Part shown: positions 54,555-64,000 of the stretch, one piece after another
Layout of the letters: each line of letters starts with the position of its first letter
Numbering within the stretch: position 1 is the stretch's first letter
Assembly (NCBI RefSeq): GCF_013364355.1
Contig: NZ_CP054931.1
Span: forward strand, 1,364,001-1,428,000
Origin: Stenotrophomonas sp. NA06056
GTDB taxonomy: Bacteria; Pseudomonadota; Gammaproteobacteria; Xanthomonadales; Xanthomonadaceae
Length of the DNA: 64,000 nt
Reading direction: 5' to 3'
The notes under the pieces: generated by a model
Databases searched by the model: none
What the model saw: the letters and a program-made list of their open reading frames with translations, nothing else
Told to the model about the DNA's origin: nothing
Made by a program: the position numbers and the translations under genes

Positions 54555-56474
54555 CTACGGACGACGAAAGCGGCGATCGGCGGCGGTGATGAATCCGCCC
54601 AGGGCCATCAACAGCGCGCCCAGCCAGATCCAGCGCACGAAGGGTTTGATATGCACCCGTACCGCCCACGCATTGTTGCCCAGCGGCTCGCCCAATGCCA
54701 CGTAGACGTCACCGCTGAGGCGCGCATCGATGCCGGCTTCGGTCATCACCTGGCCACCGCTGGCGTACTGGCGCTTCTCCGGATGCAGCAGGGCCCGTTC
54801 GCGACCATCGCGCAGTACCCGCAGATGGCCGCGATCAGCGACGAAATTCGGGCCTTCGTGATGGTCCACGCCCTCGAAACGCACTTCATGGCCGGCGACC
54901 ACCACCTGCTGGCCCGGTGACAGCGCGACTTCGCGCTGCACGTTCAAGGCTTCCACCAGCAGCGCGCCGGCCAGGAACACCGCGACACCGGCATGGGCGA
55001 CGATCATGCCAAGCATCTCGGCGGTGAAGCGGCCATTGCCACGCAGGCGCTGCCAGACGAAACGGGCGGTACCCAGACCGACCCAGGCAGCAGCGGCGAC
55101 ACCGATACCGGCCTTCCATCCATTCTGTGGCGCCTGCCACCAGGCCCAGGCGCCGAGCAGCACGGCCAGGCCCGCCCATGGCAGCAGCAATGCCAGTGCG
55201 CGCGAGGGTTGGTCGCGCTGCCACTTCACCAGCGGTCCGAACGGCAGCAGCAACACCATCGGCGCCATCAACAGCAGGAACAGGCTGCCGAAGTAAGGTG
55301 GCCCCACCGAGATCTTGCCCAGCGACAGCGCATCGGCCAGCAGCGGGTAGAGGGTGCCGAGCAGGACCATCGCGCAGGCGCTGGCCAGCAGCAGGTTGTT
55401 GGCGAGCAGCAGGGTTTCACGCGAGGTCGCGGTGAAACCACGACGTGGATCGCCGGCATCCACCGCCAGCCGCGGCGCGCGCAGCGCATACAGCAGCAGG
55501 CTGCCACCCACCAGCAGCGACAGGAAGATCAGGATGAACAACCCGCGCGAAGGATCGGCCGCGAACGAATGCACGCTGGTCAGCACGCCGGAGCGGACCA
55601 GGAATGTGCCCAGCAGCGACAGCGCGAACGCCGCGATGGCCAGCAGCAGCGTCCAACTGCCGAAGGTGCCGCGCTTTTCGGTGACCGCCTGCGAATGGAT
55701 CAGCGCCGCGCCAACCAGCCACGGCATGAAGCTGGCGTTCTCGACCGGATCCCAGAACCACCAGCCGCCCCAGCCCAGCTCGTAATAGGCCCACCAGCTG
55801 CCCAGCGCGATGCCCAGCGTGAGGAAGCCCCAGGCGACATTGGTCCAGGGCCGCGTCCAGCGTTGCCAGCGCGCATCCACGCGACCTTCCAGCAGTGCAG
55901 CCACGGCGAAGGCGAACGGTACCGCAAAGCCGACATAGCCCAGGTACAGCATCGGTGGATGGATGATCAGCCCCGGGTCCTGCAGCAGCGGGTTGAGGTC
56001 ACGGCCTTCCAGCGGCACCGGGTTCAAACGCAGGAACGGATTGGAGGTGAAGATCAGGAAGGCGAGGAAGCCGACGCTGACCACGCCCATCACCGCCAGC
56101 ACGCGCGCCTGTACCGGTGCCGGCAGGTGGCGTGAGAACAGCGCCACAGCGCCGGTCCACAGCGCCAGCACCAGCGCCCACATCAGCAGCGAGCCTTCGT
56201 GCGCCCCCCACACCGCCGAATAGCGGTAGATCAGCGGCAGCAGCGAGTTGGAGTTCTCCGCCACGTAGCGCACCGAGAAGTCCTGCTGCACGAAGGCCGC
56301 CGTCAGTACGGCGAACGCACCGGCAAGCAGCACCAGCTGGGCAATCGCTGCCGGACGCGCAACGGACATCCATGCGTCGTTGCCGCGCTGCGCACCGACC
56401 AGCGGCAGCACTGCCTGCAGCAACGAGGCCAACAATGCGCAGAGGAGGAGGATCTGACCGAATTCGGGAAGCAC
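54555..56474 (-). CDS. ccmF: Haem lyase subunit CcmF
   Basis: A 639-residue polytopic membrane protein starting with GTG. The WWD signature is ELGWGGWWFWDPVENASFMP (near residue 240), and conserved histidines flank it. About 14 hydrophobic segments. It attaches haem to apocytochrome c with CcmH/CcmI. It directly follows ccmE. Confidence 0.96.
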   Translation of the reverse strand: MLPEFGQILLLCALLASLLQAVLPLVGAQRGNDAWMSVARPAAIAQLVLLAGAFAVLTAAFVQQDFSVRYVAENSNSLLPLIYRYSAVWGAHEGSLLMWALVLALWTGAVALFSRHLPAPVQARVLAVMGVVSVGFLAFLIFTSNPFLRLNPVPLEGRDLNPLLQDPGLIIHPPMLYLGYVGFAVPFAFAVAALLEGRVDARWQRWTRPWTNVAWGFLTLGIALGSWWAYYELGWGGWWFWDPVENASFMPWLVGAALIHSQAVTEKRGTFGSWTLLLAIAAFALSLLGTFLVRSGVLTSVHSFAADPSRGLFILIFLSLLVGGSLLLYALRAPRLAVDAGDPRRGFTATSRETLLLANNLLLASACAMVLLGTLYPLLADALSLGKISVGPPYFGSLFLLLMAPMVLLLPFGPLVKWQRDQPSRALALLLPWAGLAVLLGAWAWWQAPQNGWKAGIGVAAAAWVGLGTARFVWQRLRGNGRFTAEMLGMIVAHAGVAVFLAGALLVEALNVQREVALSPGQQVVVAGHEVRFEGVDHHEGPNFVADRGHLRVLRDGRERALLHPEKRQYASGGQVMTEAGIDARLSGDVYVALGEPLGNNAWAVRVHIKPFVRWIWLGALLMALGGFITAADRRFRRP

Positions 56475-56936
56475 TCAGCGCACCTCGGGCGCCGTGACCG
56501 GCACATCGTGCTTGCGATGTGCATCGCCCATCTTATCGGCCACTTCCTTGGGCACGTAGTTCTCATCGTGCTTGGCCAGCACCTCGTCGGCGACAAAGGT
56601 GCCGTCCTGCAGGCGACCGCTGGCGACCACGGCGGTGCCCTCGCGGAACATGTCCGGCAGGATGCGGTCGGTGCTGACCGGCAGCGTCGCATCGCCGTCG
56701 GTGACCACGAAGTGGGCCTGCAATGAGCCGCTGGGGCGATTGAAGGAACCCTTCACCACCATCCCGCCCAGACGGAAGCGTGACTGCGCCTCCACGTCCC
56801 CGCGCAGCACTTCCGAAGGGGTGTACAGGTAGGCGATGTTGCGCTGCAGGGCGAAGGCGACCAGCGTGGTCGCCAGCCCGGAGGCCAACAGCAGCAGGAG
56901 CACCCAGATCATGCGGCGTCGCTGTACCGGCGTCAT
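56475..56936 (-). CDS. ccmE: Haem chaperone CcmE
   Basis: A 153-residue periplasmic haem carrier anchored by one helix (residues ~9-28). Haem is bound covalently through the histidine in [12 protein letters not shown], equivalent to E. coli His130. The OB-fold core includes [11 protein letters not shown] and VAVxxG-type strands. Overlaps ccmD by ATGA. Confidence 0.96.
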   Translation of the reverse strand: MTPVQRRRMIWVLLLLLASGLATTLVAFALQRNIAYLYTPSEVLRGDVEAQSRFRLGGMVVKGSFNRPSGSLQAHFVVTDGDATLPVSTDRILPDMFREGTAVVASGRLQDGTFVADEVLAKHDENYVPKEVADKMGDAHRKHDVPVTAPEVR

Positions 56937-57118
56937 CGGCTGAGCTCGGTGGTGAGCGGAGCCTGCGCCGACGCGTTGCCACGTGCCTGCAATCGCTGCT
57001 GGCGCCGTTGCGCCAGCTGTCGGGCGCTGCGCAGGCGCAGCCACGAGCCCAGTGCATCGCAGCCCAGCACCAGCAGGAACACCGCAAAGGCGGCGATGAT
57101 GTAGGGCAGGTGGGTCAT
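56933..57118 (-). CDS. ccmD: Haem exporter protein CcmD
   Basis: A 61-residue single-helix membrane protein ([20 protein letters not shown]...) with a basic cytoplasmic tail ([15 protein letters not shown]), as in CcmD, which stabilises the CcmC-CcmE haem complex. Both ends overlap neighbours by 4 bases. Confidence 0.92.
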   Translation of the reverse strand: MTHLPYIIAAFAVFLLVLGCDALGSWLRLRSARQLAQRRQQRLQARGNASAQAPLTTELSR

Positions 57119-57879
57119 TGCCGTGCCTCCCCATCCGCCGTGCCGAAGCGCTCGCCGATCCAGGCCTTGCCGGCCTCGCGTGCGATGTTGTCGGCACGCG
57201 CCTTGGCCAGCAGCGAGCCGACGAACCACAGTTTGGTGGCTACCACCATCCACCACAGCGGGGCGATCAGCTCCGGCCGTACCGCGTTCTCGCCGAACAC
57301 GTTGATCGACTGGCGCTGGTGCAGCGCGCCCCACCAGTCCACCGAGTAGCGGATGATCGGCAGCAGGCCCACACCCACGATGGCCAGCAGGCCAGCCGCG
57401 CGTGCGGCGCTGCGGCGGTCTTCGATGGCGTGGTACAGGCCGATCACACCCAGGTACAGGAACAGCAGGATCAGTTCGCTGGTCATGCGCGGGTCCCAGT
57501 CCCACCAGGTGCCCCAGGTGCCTTTGCCCCAGATGCTGCCGGTCAGCAGGGTGATCAGGGTGAAGCCGGCACCCATCGGCGCGCAGGCCATGGCCAGGAT
57601 CTCGCAGATCTTGATGCGCCAGATCAGTGCGATGGCGGAATAGGCAGCCATCAGCGCGAACACGAACAGGCTCATCCAGGCGCTGGGAACATGGATGTAG
57701 ATGATGCGGAACGCATCGTGCTGGTTCTGTTCCGGCGGTGCCACGAACAGGCCCTGCCACAGGCCGATCAGCAGTACTGGAACCGCTGCGGCGTAGAACA
57801 CGCGGGACCAGCGTGCAGCGAAACGATCGAAGGTCGGGGGCGAACCGAGTTGATGGAACCAGCGGACGATCGGATTCAT
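57115..57879 (-). CDS. ccmC: Haem transporter CcmC
   Basis: A 254-residue membrane protein with six helices and the WWD motif [18 protein letters not shown] (about residues 122-139), flanked by histidines in [10 protein letters not shown] and LYHAIEDRR. It loads haem onto CcmE. The ccmB stop lies 43 bases upstream. Confidence 0.96.
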   Translation of the reverse strand: MNPIVRWFHQLGSPPTFDRFAARWSRVFYAAAVPVLLIGLWQGLFVAPPEQNQHDAFRIIYIHVPSAWMSLFVFALMAAYSAIALIWRIKICEILAMACAPMGAGFTLITLLTGSIWGKGTWGTWWDWDPRMTSELILLFLYLGVIGLYHAIEDRRSAARAAGLLAIVGVGLLPIIRYSVDWWGALHQRQSINVFGENAVRPELIAPLWWMVVATKLWFVGSLLAKARADNIAREAGKAWIGERFGTADGEARQ

Positions 57880-57922
57880 GCGTGGCGGCTATCCAGCAGG
57901 GGTGGATTGGCTCTCAGCTCGG

Positions 57923-58618
57923 TCAACTCAGAGAAATACGGATCGCAGCAGCGGTGGCCAGCGGTGCCAGCACCAGGGCGATCACCAGCCCTGCGCCCAG
58001 CATCAGCAGCGCACCGACCGGATCCTGTCCGCGGCTGGCTGCCGCCAGGCTGCCAGCACCGAAGACAAGCACCGGTACATACAACGGCAACGACAGCAAC
58101 GCCACGAGAATACCAGAGCGCCGGATGCCCACGGTCAGTGCTGCGACCACGCCGCCGATCAGGCTCAATAACGGTGTTCCCAGCAGCAACGATGCCAGCA
58201 ACATCGGCAGCTGGTCATGCGGCAGATGCAGCATTTCCGCCAGCAGCGGGCTCAGCAGGATCAACGGCAGGGCAGTGGTCGCCCAATGCAGCAGCACGCG
58301 CACCAGCACCAGCCACGCCAGTGGTACCGGCGCCAGCAGCCACTGTTCGAGCGAGCCGTCTTCGGCATCGGAGCGGAACAGCGAATCCAGCGCCAGCTGC
58401 CCGGCCAAGAGCACCGCCAGCCACAACACCGCACCAGCGGTGGTGGCCAACGGCTGCGGGTCGCGGCCCTGGGCGAGGGCGAACAGCACCACCACCAGCA
58501 GAGCGAACAGCAGCGGCTGCAGCGCATCGCCACGGCGGCGCCAGAGCAGGCGCATATCGCGCGCCACCAGTGCGCGGGCGGTCTGCCACAGGCCCGGTTC
58601 GGTGCCCGGCGCGATCAT
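57923..58618 (-). CDS. ccmB: Haem exporter permease CcmB
   Basis: A 231-residue permease of the CcmAB ABC complex: six hydrophobic segments, [15 protein letters not shown] and [13 protein letters not shown], both typical of CcmB. With CcmA it releases holo-CcmE. ATGA overlap with ccmA. Confidence 0.95.
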   Translation of the reverse strand: MIAPGTEPGLWQTARALVARDMRLLWRRRGDALQPLLFALLVVVLFALAQGRDPQPLATTAGAVLWLAVLLAGQLALDSLFRSDAEDGSLEQWLLAPVPLAWLVLVRVLLHWATTALPLILLSPLLAEMLHLPHDQLPMLLASLLLGTPLLSLIGGVVAALTVGIRRSGILVALLSLPLYVPVLVFGAGSLAAASRGQDPVGALLMLGAGLVIALVLAPLATAAAIRISLS

Positions 58619-59244
58619 GCGGCACCGCCGAGGTCGAGCTGGCGGGTGCGTACCGGCGGGGCGGCATAGGCGCCATGGGTGGTGACCAGGGCGGCGCCGC
58701 CGCTGCGCAGATGTGCGGAAATCATCCGGTTGACCAGGTTGATGCCTTCCAGGTCGAGGTTGGCATAGGGTTCGTCGAGCAGCCACAGCGGGGCCGGCGA
58801 CAGCCAGATGCGGGCCAGCGCCAGCCGCCGCTTCTGCCCGGCTGACAGGTGCCGCACCAGGGTGTCTTCGTAGCCGGCCAGGCCGACGATGGCCAGCGCA
58901 TTGCCCGGCATCTGCCGTGCGCGGCGGCCGTGCAGGCCACACAGGAAATTCAGGTTCTCCAGCGTATCCAGGTCCGGCTTCAGTGCCGGCAGGTGGCTGA
59001 GGTAGGCGACATAGCGCGCGCGCTCGGCGTTGCTGGCCGGCTTGCCGTCGATCAGCACCTGGCCCGCGCCCGGGCGCGCCAGGCCCGACAGCACGCGCAG
59101 CAGGGTGGTCTTGCCGGCACCGTTGCCGCCCTGCACCAGCAGCGCTTCGCCAGCATCCACGTGGAAGTCCAGCGGGCCGAACACCGGCTCGTCATTGCGG
59201 GAGAAGCTCAGGCCGCTGGCGGCCAGCAATGCAGGGGTGTTCAA
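58615..59244 (-). CDS. ccmA: Haem exporter ATPase CcmA
   Basis: A 209-residue ABC ATPase: Walker [12 protein letters not shown], signature [14 protein letters not shown], Walker [13 protein letters not shown]. The conserved sequence begins with [15 protein letters not shown], so a TTG at 59244 is taken as start; the nearest in-frame ATG is ~80 bases upstream, beyond a SMAG palindrome, and less likely. First gene of the ccm operon. Confidence 0.92.
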   Translation of the reverse strand: MNTPALLAASGLSFSRNDEPVFGPLDFHVDAGEALLVQGGNGAGKTTLLRVLSGLARPGAGQVLIDGKPASNAERARYVAYLSHLPALKPDLDTLENLNFLCGLHGRRARQMPGNALAIVGLAGYEDTLVRHLSAGQKRRLALARIWLSPAPLWLLDEPYANLDLEGINLVNRMISAHLRSGGAALVTTHGAYAAPPVRTRQLDLGGAA

Positions 59245-59301
59245 GGCGCAGGGGTCTTCATGCGGGAGTGCGGCGGCAATTGTAGCGGTGAATGTGGCCC
59301 G

Positions 59302-59324
59302 GTAGCGCCGGGCCATGCCCGGCG
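59302..59324 (+). repeat. SMAG-type palindrome
   Basis: GTAG followed by CGCCGGGC-CAT-GCCCGGCG in the divergent region between ccmA and the aminotransferase gene. Confidence 0.78.
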
Positions 59325-59460
59325 AACACGCAGCGCGGCTTGCCATCGGTGCGGCATGTGCAAAGAGCCGCCGGATATGAGCCGGCGCAACCGCTGGGCG
59401 CCGCAGGCCGGGTCCGGATTTCGTACACTTCCAGCCCTCGTTTCCCCACAGCCCAGGCCG

Positions 59461-60609
59461 ATGCAACCGAACACCAAGCTGCCCAAGGTCGGTACCACGA
59501 TCTTCACCGTGATGTCCCAGCTCGCCGCCGAACATGGCGCGGTCAACCTCGGCCAGGGGTTCCCGGATTTCTCCGCGCCGCAGCGTCTGATCGACGAAAC
59601 CACCAAGGCGATGGCTGCTGGCCTGAACCAGTATCCGCCGATGACCGGCGTGGCGCCGCTGCGCCAGGCCATCGCGCAGAAGTCGCTGGACCTGTACGGC
59701 GCGCAGATCGATCCGGATTCCGAGATCACCGTCACCAGCGGCGCCACCGAAGCGATCTTCAACGCCATCCACGCCGTGGTGCGTGCAGGTGAGGAAGTGA
59801 TCGTGCTCGACCCGGCCTACGACTGCTACGAACCGGCCATCGAGCTGGCTGGCGCCACGGCCGTGCATGTGCCGCTGGACCCGCAGACCTTCGCCGTCGA
59901 CTGGGACCGCGTGCGTGCGGCGATCACTCCGCGCACCCGCATGCTGATGGTCAACACCCCGCACAACCCGTCCGGCGCGATGCTGGACGAGGCCGACATG
60001 CAGGCGCTGGCCGACGTGCTGCGTGGCACGCAGATCTACCTGATCTCCGATGAGGTGTACGAGCACATCATTTACGACGGCCGCCGCCACGAATCGGCGC
60101 TGCGCTACCCGGAGCTGCGCGAGCGTACCTTCGTCATTTCCAGCTTCGGCAAGACCTACCACTGCACCGGCTGGAAGATCGGCTATGCGGTGGCGCCGCC
60201 GCTGCTGACCGCTGAATTCCGCAAGGTGCACCAGTACAACACCTTCACCAGCTTCGGCCCCGCGCAGTACGGCTTTGCTGCGATGATCCGCGACGAACCG
60301 CAGCATCATCTGGAACTGGGCGCGTTCTATGAAGCCAAGCGCGACCGCTTCCGCGAGCAGCTGGCCGGCACCCGCCTGAAGCCGCTGCCGGTGCCGGGCG
60401 GTTATTTCCAGCTGGTCGACTATTCGGCCATCAGTGACCTGCCGGACCACGAGTTCGTGAAGTGGCTGACCATCGAGAAGGGCGTCACTGCCATCCCGCT
60501 GTCGCCGTTCTACGAAACCGCGCCGGTCGGCCAGCGCCTGGTGCGCCTGTGCTTCGCCAAGAACGAGGCCACCCTGGACGCGGCGATTGAACGCCTGCGC
60601 CTGCTGTGA
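59461..60609 (+). CDS. PLP aminotransferase, methionine/glutamine aminotransferase-like (YbdL type)
   Basis: A 382-residue fold-type I aminotransferase. NLGQGFPDF at residues 32-40, [16 protein letters not shown], and the PLP lysine in [16 protein letters not shown]. The pattern matches YbdL/kynurenine-aminotransferase-like enzymes acting on methionine, glutamine or aromatic amino acids. The next gene is an omega-amidase, a pairing that fits a glutamine-transaminase role in closing methionine salvage. Confidence 0.88.
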   Translation: MQPNTKLPKVGTTIFTVMSQLAAEHGAVNLGQGFPDFSAPQRLIDETTKAMAAGLNQYPPMTGVAPLRQAIAQKSLDLYGAQIDPDSEITVTSGATEAIFNAIHAVVRAGEEVIVLDPAYDCYEPAIELAGATAVHVPLDPQTFAVDWDRVRAAITPRTRMLMVNTPHNPSGAMLDEADMQALADVLRGTQIYLISDEVYEHIIYDGRRHESALRYPELRERTFVISSFGKTYHCTGWKIGYAVAPPLLTAEFRKVHQYNTFTSFGPAQYGFAAMIRDEPQHHLELGAFYEAKRDRFREQLAGTRLKPLPVPGGYFQLVDYSAISDLPDHEFVKWLTIEKGVTAIPLSPFYETAPVGQRLVRLCFAKNEATLDAAIERLRLL

Positions 60610-60623
60610 GCGGAGTAGACAGC

Positions 60624-61430
60624 ATGCAGGACCTGCGCATTTCCCTCGTGCAAGGCGATACCCGCTGGCACGACCCCGCTGGCAACCGCGCCTACTACGG
60701 CGCGTTGCTGGCGCCGCTGGCCGGTAGCACCGACCTGGTGATCCTGCCTGAGACCTTTACCAGTGGCTTTTCCAACGAAGCCATTGCCCAGGCCGAAGGC
60801 ATGGACGGCCCGACCGTGGCCTGGGTGCGCGAACAGGCCAAGGTATTGGATGCAGCAGTGATCGGCAGTGTGCAGCTGCGCGATGGCGAGGGCGTCTACA
60901 ACCGCCTGCTGTTTGCCACGCCTGACGGAGGCCTGCAGTACTACGACAAGCGCCATCTTTTCCGCTACGGTGGCGAGCATGAGCGTTACGCCGCCGGCCG
61001 TGAGCGCCTGAGCGTGGAATGGAAGGGCTGGCGGATCAATCCACAGGTCTGCTACGACCTGCGTTTCCCGGTGTTCTGCCGCAACCGCTACAACGTCGAG
61101 CGTGCCGAACAGCTGGACTTCGACCTGCAGATCTTCGTCGCCAACTGGCCGTCGGCGCGCGCCTATGCGTGGAAGACCCTGCTGCGCGCACGGGCGATCG
61201 AGAACCTGTGCTTTGTCGCCGCGGTCAACCGCGTGGGTGTGGACGGCAACCAGCTGCATTACGCCGGCGACAGCGCGGTCATCGACTTCCTCGGCCAGCC
61301 GCAGGTGGAGATCCGCGAGCGCGAGCAGGTGGTGACCACCACCATCTCGGCCGAAGCGCTGGCCTCGCACCGTGCACGCTTCCCGGCGATGCTCGATGCC
61401 GATGCCTTCCATCTGGATGTACAGGCCTGA
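60624..61430 (+). CDS. Omega-amidase (YafV/Nit2-type nitrilase family)
   Basis: A 268-residue carbon-nitrogen hydrolase with the Glu-Lys-Cys triad visible: LPETFTSGF (Glu), [10 protein letters not shown] (Lys) and [13 protein letters not shown] (Cys). Such enzymes hydrolyse alpha-ketoglutaramate or related amides formed by glutamine transaminases. The ATG at 60624 ([11 protein letters not shown]) matches family starts and has GGAG 8 bases upstream; a GTG at 60606 overlapping the aminotransferase stop is an alternative. Confidence 0.9.
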   Translation: MQDLRISLVQGDTRWHDPAGNRAYYGALLAPLAGSTDLVILPETFTSGFSNEAIAQAEGMDGPTVAWVREQAKVLDAAVIGSVQLRDGEGVYNRLLFATPDGGLQYYDKRHLFRYGGEHERYAAGRERLSVEWKGWRINPQVCYDLRFPVFCRNRYNVERAEQLDFDLQIFVANWPSARAYAWKTLLRARAIENLCFVAAVNRVGVDGNQLHYAGDSAVIDFLGQPQVEIREREQVVTTTISAEALASHRARFPAMLDADAFHLDVQA

Positions 61431-61536
61431 TACCGCGCCTGAACGCCTTCTGCCTCACCACGCGCGCCTGCATCCAACGTGCACGCGCGCGCTGCTAGAT
61501 TCGCCCACATTACCGACCGATGTGGATGTTCTGCCG

Positions 61537-61974
61537 ATGAATACCAAGCCGTTTGCCCTGCTGCTGGCGCTGGCCGCCGCCTCCCTGGCCCCGGCCGCGC
61601 AGGCCGGTGGCAACCTCGATTGCCAGCTGCGCTACAACCTGTCGGGCTGGTCGCTGATCTACAAGACCGCCTCGGGCAATGGCACCATCCACTGCACCAA
61701 CGGCGCCAGCATGCCGGTGCGGATCCAGCTGAAGGGCGGCGGCCTGACCGTCGGCAAGTCGAAGATCACCGATGGTCGTGGCAGCTTCACCGGCGCCAGC
61801 AGCGTCGGCGAGCTGCTGGGCACCTACGCCTCGGTCGGTGCGCATGCCGGTGCAGTGAAGTCCAGCAATGCGCAGGTGATGACCAAGGGCGATATCTCGC
61901 TGGCGCTGTCCGGCACCGGCAAGGGCTGGGACGTGGGCGTCGACGGCGCGGCGTTCACCATCAGCCGGCGTTGA
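61537..61974 (+). CDS. Secreted protein of unknown function
   Basis: A 145-residue protein with a signal peptide (residues 1-23, ending PAAQAGG). The mature part has two cysteines (DCQLRYN and IHCTNG) that may form a disulfide, and a Gly/Ser-rich beta-type pattern (KGGGLTVGKSKITDGRGSF, SLALSGTGKGWDVGVDG). I do not recognise the family. It is alone, with converging genes downstream. Confidence 0.75.
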   Translation: MNTKPFALLLALAAASLAPAAQAGGNLDCQLRYNLSGWSLIYKTASGNGTIHCTNGASMPVRIQLKGGGLTVGKSKITDGRGSFTGASSVGELLGTYASVGAHAGAVKSSNAQVMTKGDISLALSGTGKGWDVGVDGAAFTISRR

Positions 61975-62009
61975 TCCCCTCCGTCCCGTTTTTCTTGCCG
62001 AAGGTGCCG

Positions 62010-62255
62010 TCACGCGCCTTCGGTATTGGTGCGCACGTTGAGCTTCCACCGGATCGCGCCCTGCTGGGGAGCGTGCTGGTGGTGCGATTGCGGCGGAAAC
62101 GGGTCGCGCTGATTGCTGGTGATTTCGCGCTTGCAGCCGAGGCATCGATAAATGCCCGAGACCTGCACGGTGTCACCGGGACCGTAGATGGTGTTCCACC
62201 AGGTATTGGTGTCGTTGACCTGCAGCAATACGGAAGTGGACGTGTGCCAAGCCAT
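62010..62255 (-). CDS. Small CxxC/His-rich protein (zinc-ribbon-like)
   Basis: An 81-residue protein. Its C-terminal half GIYRCLGCKREITSN, DPFPPQSHHQH combines a C-x2-C pair with a histidine cluster, a layout seen in small zinc-ribbon-like bacterial proteins. The N-terminal part is Trp/Thr-rich (NDTNTWWNTIYGPGDTV). The start at MAWHTSTSVLL is favoured over an ATG 57 bases upstream. No function assigned. Confidence 0.7.
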   Translation of the reverse strand: MAWHTSTSVLLQVNDTNTWWNTIYGPGDTVQVSGIYRCLGCKREITSNQRDPFPPQSHHQHAPQQGAIRWKLNVRTNTEGA

Positions 62256-62372
62256 CGTGACTCCTGAGTGTTGTGAATGGAGTGCTGACGATAGGAAGTC
62301 GATGGGTTTCATGCGGCGACGAATGACACAAACAGCGCGTTTTCAAAGAATTCCTAGTTCATGCTTTTCATT

Positions 62373-62393
62373 CGCGCGTGGCGTGGATCTACC
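62373..62393 (-). repeat. Partial SMAG palindrome
   Basis: GCGCGTGGCGTGGATCTAC: the GTAG-bearing half and loop of the ATCCACGC type, with the other arm degraded. Confidence 0.5.
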
Positions 62394-62416
62394 CACGGAT
62401 CGATCCGCCAGACAAA

Positions 62417-62446
62417 GAAAAACCCCGGCCGAAGCCGGGGTTTTTC
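62417..62446. terminator. Bidirectional terminator 3' of rluB
   Basis: AACCCCGGC-CGAA-GCCGGGGTT with flanking A and T runs, 22 bases after the rluB stop. Confidence 0.88.
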
Positions 62447-62467
62447 ATGTGTCAGCGATGCGCTCGA

Positions 62468-64000
62468 TCAGCCGCCGCGCGGGCCGCTGCGACGCGGGCC
62501 GCCCGGGCCACGGTTGCCACCCGGGCCGCCGGGACCACGATTGCCACCGGGACCACCCGGGCCACGATTGCCGCCGGGGCCGCCTGGGCCACGGTTGCCA
62601 CCTGGACGTGCATTCGCATTGCCACCCGGGCGACCGTTGCCGGCCGGACGCGAGTTGCCGTACGGATTGAAGCCCGGATTGGCGTGGTCGGACGGGAAGC
62701 TGGGGGCGTTGCCCGGATGGCCGTAAGGGTGCTTGTTGCCCTGGCCCTGCGAGCGGTTGCCCGCACCGGCCGGACGACCCTGGCCGCCCGCGCCACCACG
62801 ACCTTCACCGCCGTAGCCGCCGCGGCCTTCGCCACCGTAGCCGCCGCGACCCTGGCCGCCACCAGCGCCAGCGCCTGGGCCCTTCGGCTTGCCGTACGGA
62901 CGGCCCTGGCCGCCTGCACCTGCACCTGCGCCACGGGCACCCGGGCCACGAGCGCCCGGACCGGCGTTGCGATGGCCGCTCGGGCCGGTGCTGACGCCAT
63001 CCGGCACGTACCAGGTACGGAATGCGGCCGGGTTGCCTTCCGGCAGCGAGCGGTCGTTCTTCGGCGCGCGCTGCTTGAACGGGCGCTGCGACTGCTTGGC
63101 CGCGGCTTCACCGCTGACCGTCAGGCCGCCCTTGAAACCACCGCCACCCTTGCCACCGCGACCGCGGCCACGATCTTCGCGCACGTTGTCGAAGCGACGC
63201 AGTTCGCGACCTTCATCGGCGGTGTTGTGACCGTTGACGTAGGCATTGCCGCGGCCACCTTCGCGCACGCGCACGGTGGTCTTGGCGGCACGCCGCTGGC
63301 CGATCACCGGCTGCAGGGTGAGGGCCGACGGTGCACCTTCTTCCAGCTTCAGTTCAGCGCGCAGCGCTTCGACCTGGCTGCCCGGCAGTTCGACGGACTG
63401 GCCGCGGGCCAGTTCGCGCGGCAGGCTGACCTTGCCGTAGCGGGTGCGCTTGAGGCGGCTGACCTGGCAGCCCTGCGATTCCCACAGGCGGCGCACTTCG
63501 CGGTTGCGGCCTTCCTTCACCACGACGCGGAACCAGTCGTGCGAATCGGTGCCGCCGATGCGTTCGATCTCATCGAACTTGGCCGGGCCATCTTCCAGCG
63601 CCACGCCACGGGTAAGGCGGTCGATGACGGCATCGGGCACCTTGTCCTCGCCTTCCGGGGCGCGCACGCGCACCACGTACTCGCGCTCGACCTCGAACGA
63701 GGGGTGCATCATGGCGTTGGCCAGTTCACCGTCGGTGGTCGCCAGCAGCAGGCCGGTGGTGTTGATGTCCAGGCGGCCAACGGCGATCCAGCGGGCACCC
63801 TTCAGCGCCGGCAGCGATTCGAATACGGTCGGGCGGCCTTCCGGGTCTTCGCGGGTGGTTACTTCGCCTTCCGGCTTGTTGTAGACCAGCACACGCGACG
63901 GTTCGGCCAGCGCGGTGGCGACGAAGCCGCGACCGTCGAGCTCGATCTTGTCACCGCTCTTGACCGACATGCCGGTCTGCGCGACTTCACCGTTGACCTT
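62468..64000 (-). CDS. rluB: 23S rRNA pseudouridine synthase RluB with long Gly/Arg/Pro-rich tail, 5' end outside window
   Basis: 511 codons are visible; the frame continues past base 64000. The visible start ([20 protein letters not shown]) is the end of an S4 RNA-binding domain. The pseudouridine synthase domain follows with [19 protein letters not shown] (catalytic Asp), VYNKPEGE and [11 protein letters not shown]. The domain ends near visible residue 235. The remaining ~270 residues are disordered, first basic, then Gly-rich repeats ([14 protein letters not shown] units at 62480-62600). In E. coli RluB modifies U2605. Confidence 0.9.
   Translation of the reverse strand, partial: KVNGEVAQTGMSVKSGDKIELDGRGFVATALAEPSRVLVYNKPEGEVTTREDPEGRPTVFESLPALKGARWIAVGRLDINTTGLLLATTDGELANAMMHPSFEVEREYVVRVRAPEGEDKVPDAVIDRLTRGVALEDGPAKFDEIERIGGTDSHDWFRVVVKEGRNREVRRLWESQGCQVSRLKRTRYGKVSLPRELARGQSVELPGSQVEALRAELKLEEGAPSALTLQPVIGQRRAAKTTVRVREGGRGNAYVNGHNTADEGRELRRFDNVREDRGRGRGGKGGGGFKGGLTVSGEAAAKQSQRPFKQRAPKNDRSLPEGNPAAFRTWYVPDGVSTGPSGHRNAGPGARGPGARGAGAGAGGQGRPYGKPKGPGAGAGGGQGRGGYGGEGRGGYGGEGRGGAGGQGRPAGAGNRSQGQGNKHPYGHPGNAPSFPSDHANPGFNPYGNSRPAGNGRPGGNANARPGGNRGPGGPGGNRGPGGPGGNRGPGGPGGNRGPGGPRRSGPRGG

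Overview
The window is chromosomal DNA of a high-GC gammaproteobacterium of the Xanthomonadaceae, most likely the Stenotrophomonas maltophilia complex. Three things point there: many short GTAG-headed palindromes of the SMAG type known from S. maltophilia; the xanthomonad arginine pathway (N-acetylornithine carbamoyltransferase, a fused NAGS-NAGK, N-acetylcitrulline deacetylase); and xanthomonad-style PhaR, DksA-like and MetX-like proteins. There are no phage genes, CRISPR arrays or resistance islands. It is core genome with one insertion sequence and an unusually rich set of intergenic palindromes.

Layout. 1-7.3 kb: end of a DUF1684 gene, a TraB/GumN protein, a gluQ-phbB-phaR cluster, htpX, suhB, trmJ. 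7.3-9.8 kb: two tiny ORFs chained by ATGA overlaps to a membrane GGDEF-EAL protein. 9.8-11.6 kb: divergent epmB and efp. 11.7-15.2 kb: methylthioadenosine deaminase, ubiG, gph and a squalene/phytoene-synthase-like protein. 15.4-17.8 kb: M23 peptidase, dihydroorotase, yidD. 18-19.3 kb: a DksA-like protein with a histone-H1-like N-terminal half. 19.9-23.8 kb: MFS transporter, sufE, cysS, a secreted protein. 23.8-34.6 kb: a likely attenuated arginine operon (argF', argG, argE, NAGS/K, GNAT, argC, argH) running into a YciI-like gene, proB and proA. 34.6-36.4 kb: an IS110-family element that appears to split a long palindrome, plus an intact palindrome copy. 36.4-42.1 kb: pgaABCD for poly-N-acetylglucosamine, behind a near-perfect CRP/Clp site. 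42.4-44.2 kb: an MFS transporter and two identical tRNA-Pro(CGG). 44.2-50.8 kb: cydABX divergent from cydDC, with an FNR/Anr box between. 50.9-52.4 kb: DUF1294 and a MetX-family acyltransferase. 52.5-59.2 kb: the complete ccmABCDEFGHI cytochrome c maturation operon. 59.5-64 kb: an aminotransferase-omega-amidase pair, two small uncharacterised proteins, and rluB, which runs off the end.

How the parts fit. Much of the window serves amino-acid synthesis (Arg, Pro, Ser/Cys or Met), respiration (cytochrome bd with its CydDC transporter, and the Ccm system for c-type cytochromes) and translation quality (efp/epmB, trmJ, cysS, gluQ, rluB). A c-di-GMP enzyme and a Clp-type site upstream of pga hint at second-messenger control of biofilm polysaccharide.

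Most unusual observations: (1) three copies of a roughly 100-bp palindrome whose long arms differ between copies yet stay perfectly complementary, around two small hairpins with TCCA-type loops; (2) an IS110 element inserted into one copy, with a candidate bridge-RNA region; (3) an arginine leader-peptide attenuator ahead of argF'; (4) a three-copy ~190-bp repeat with a covarying end hairpin; (5) a DksA homologue missing three of four zinc-finger cysteines.
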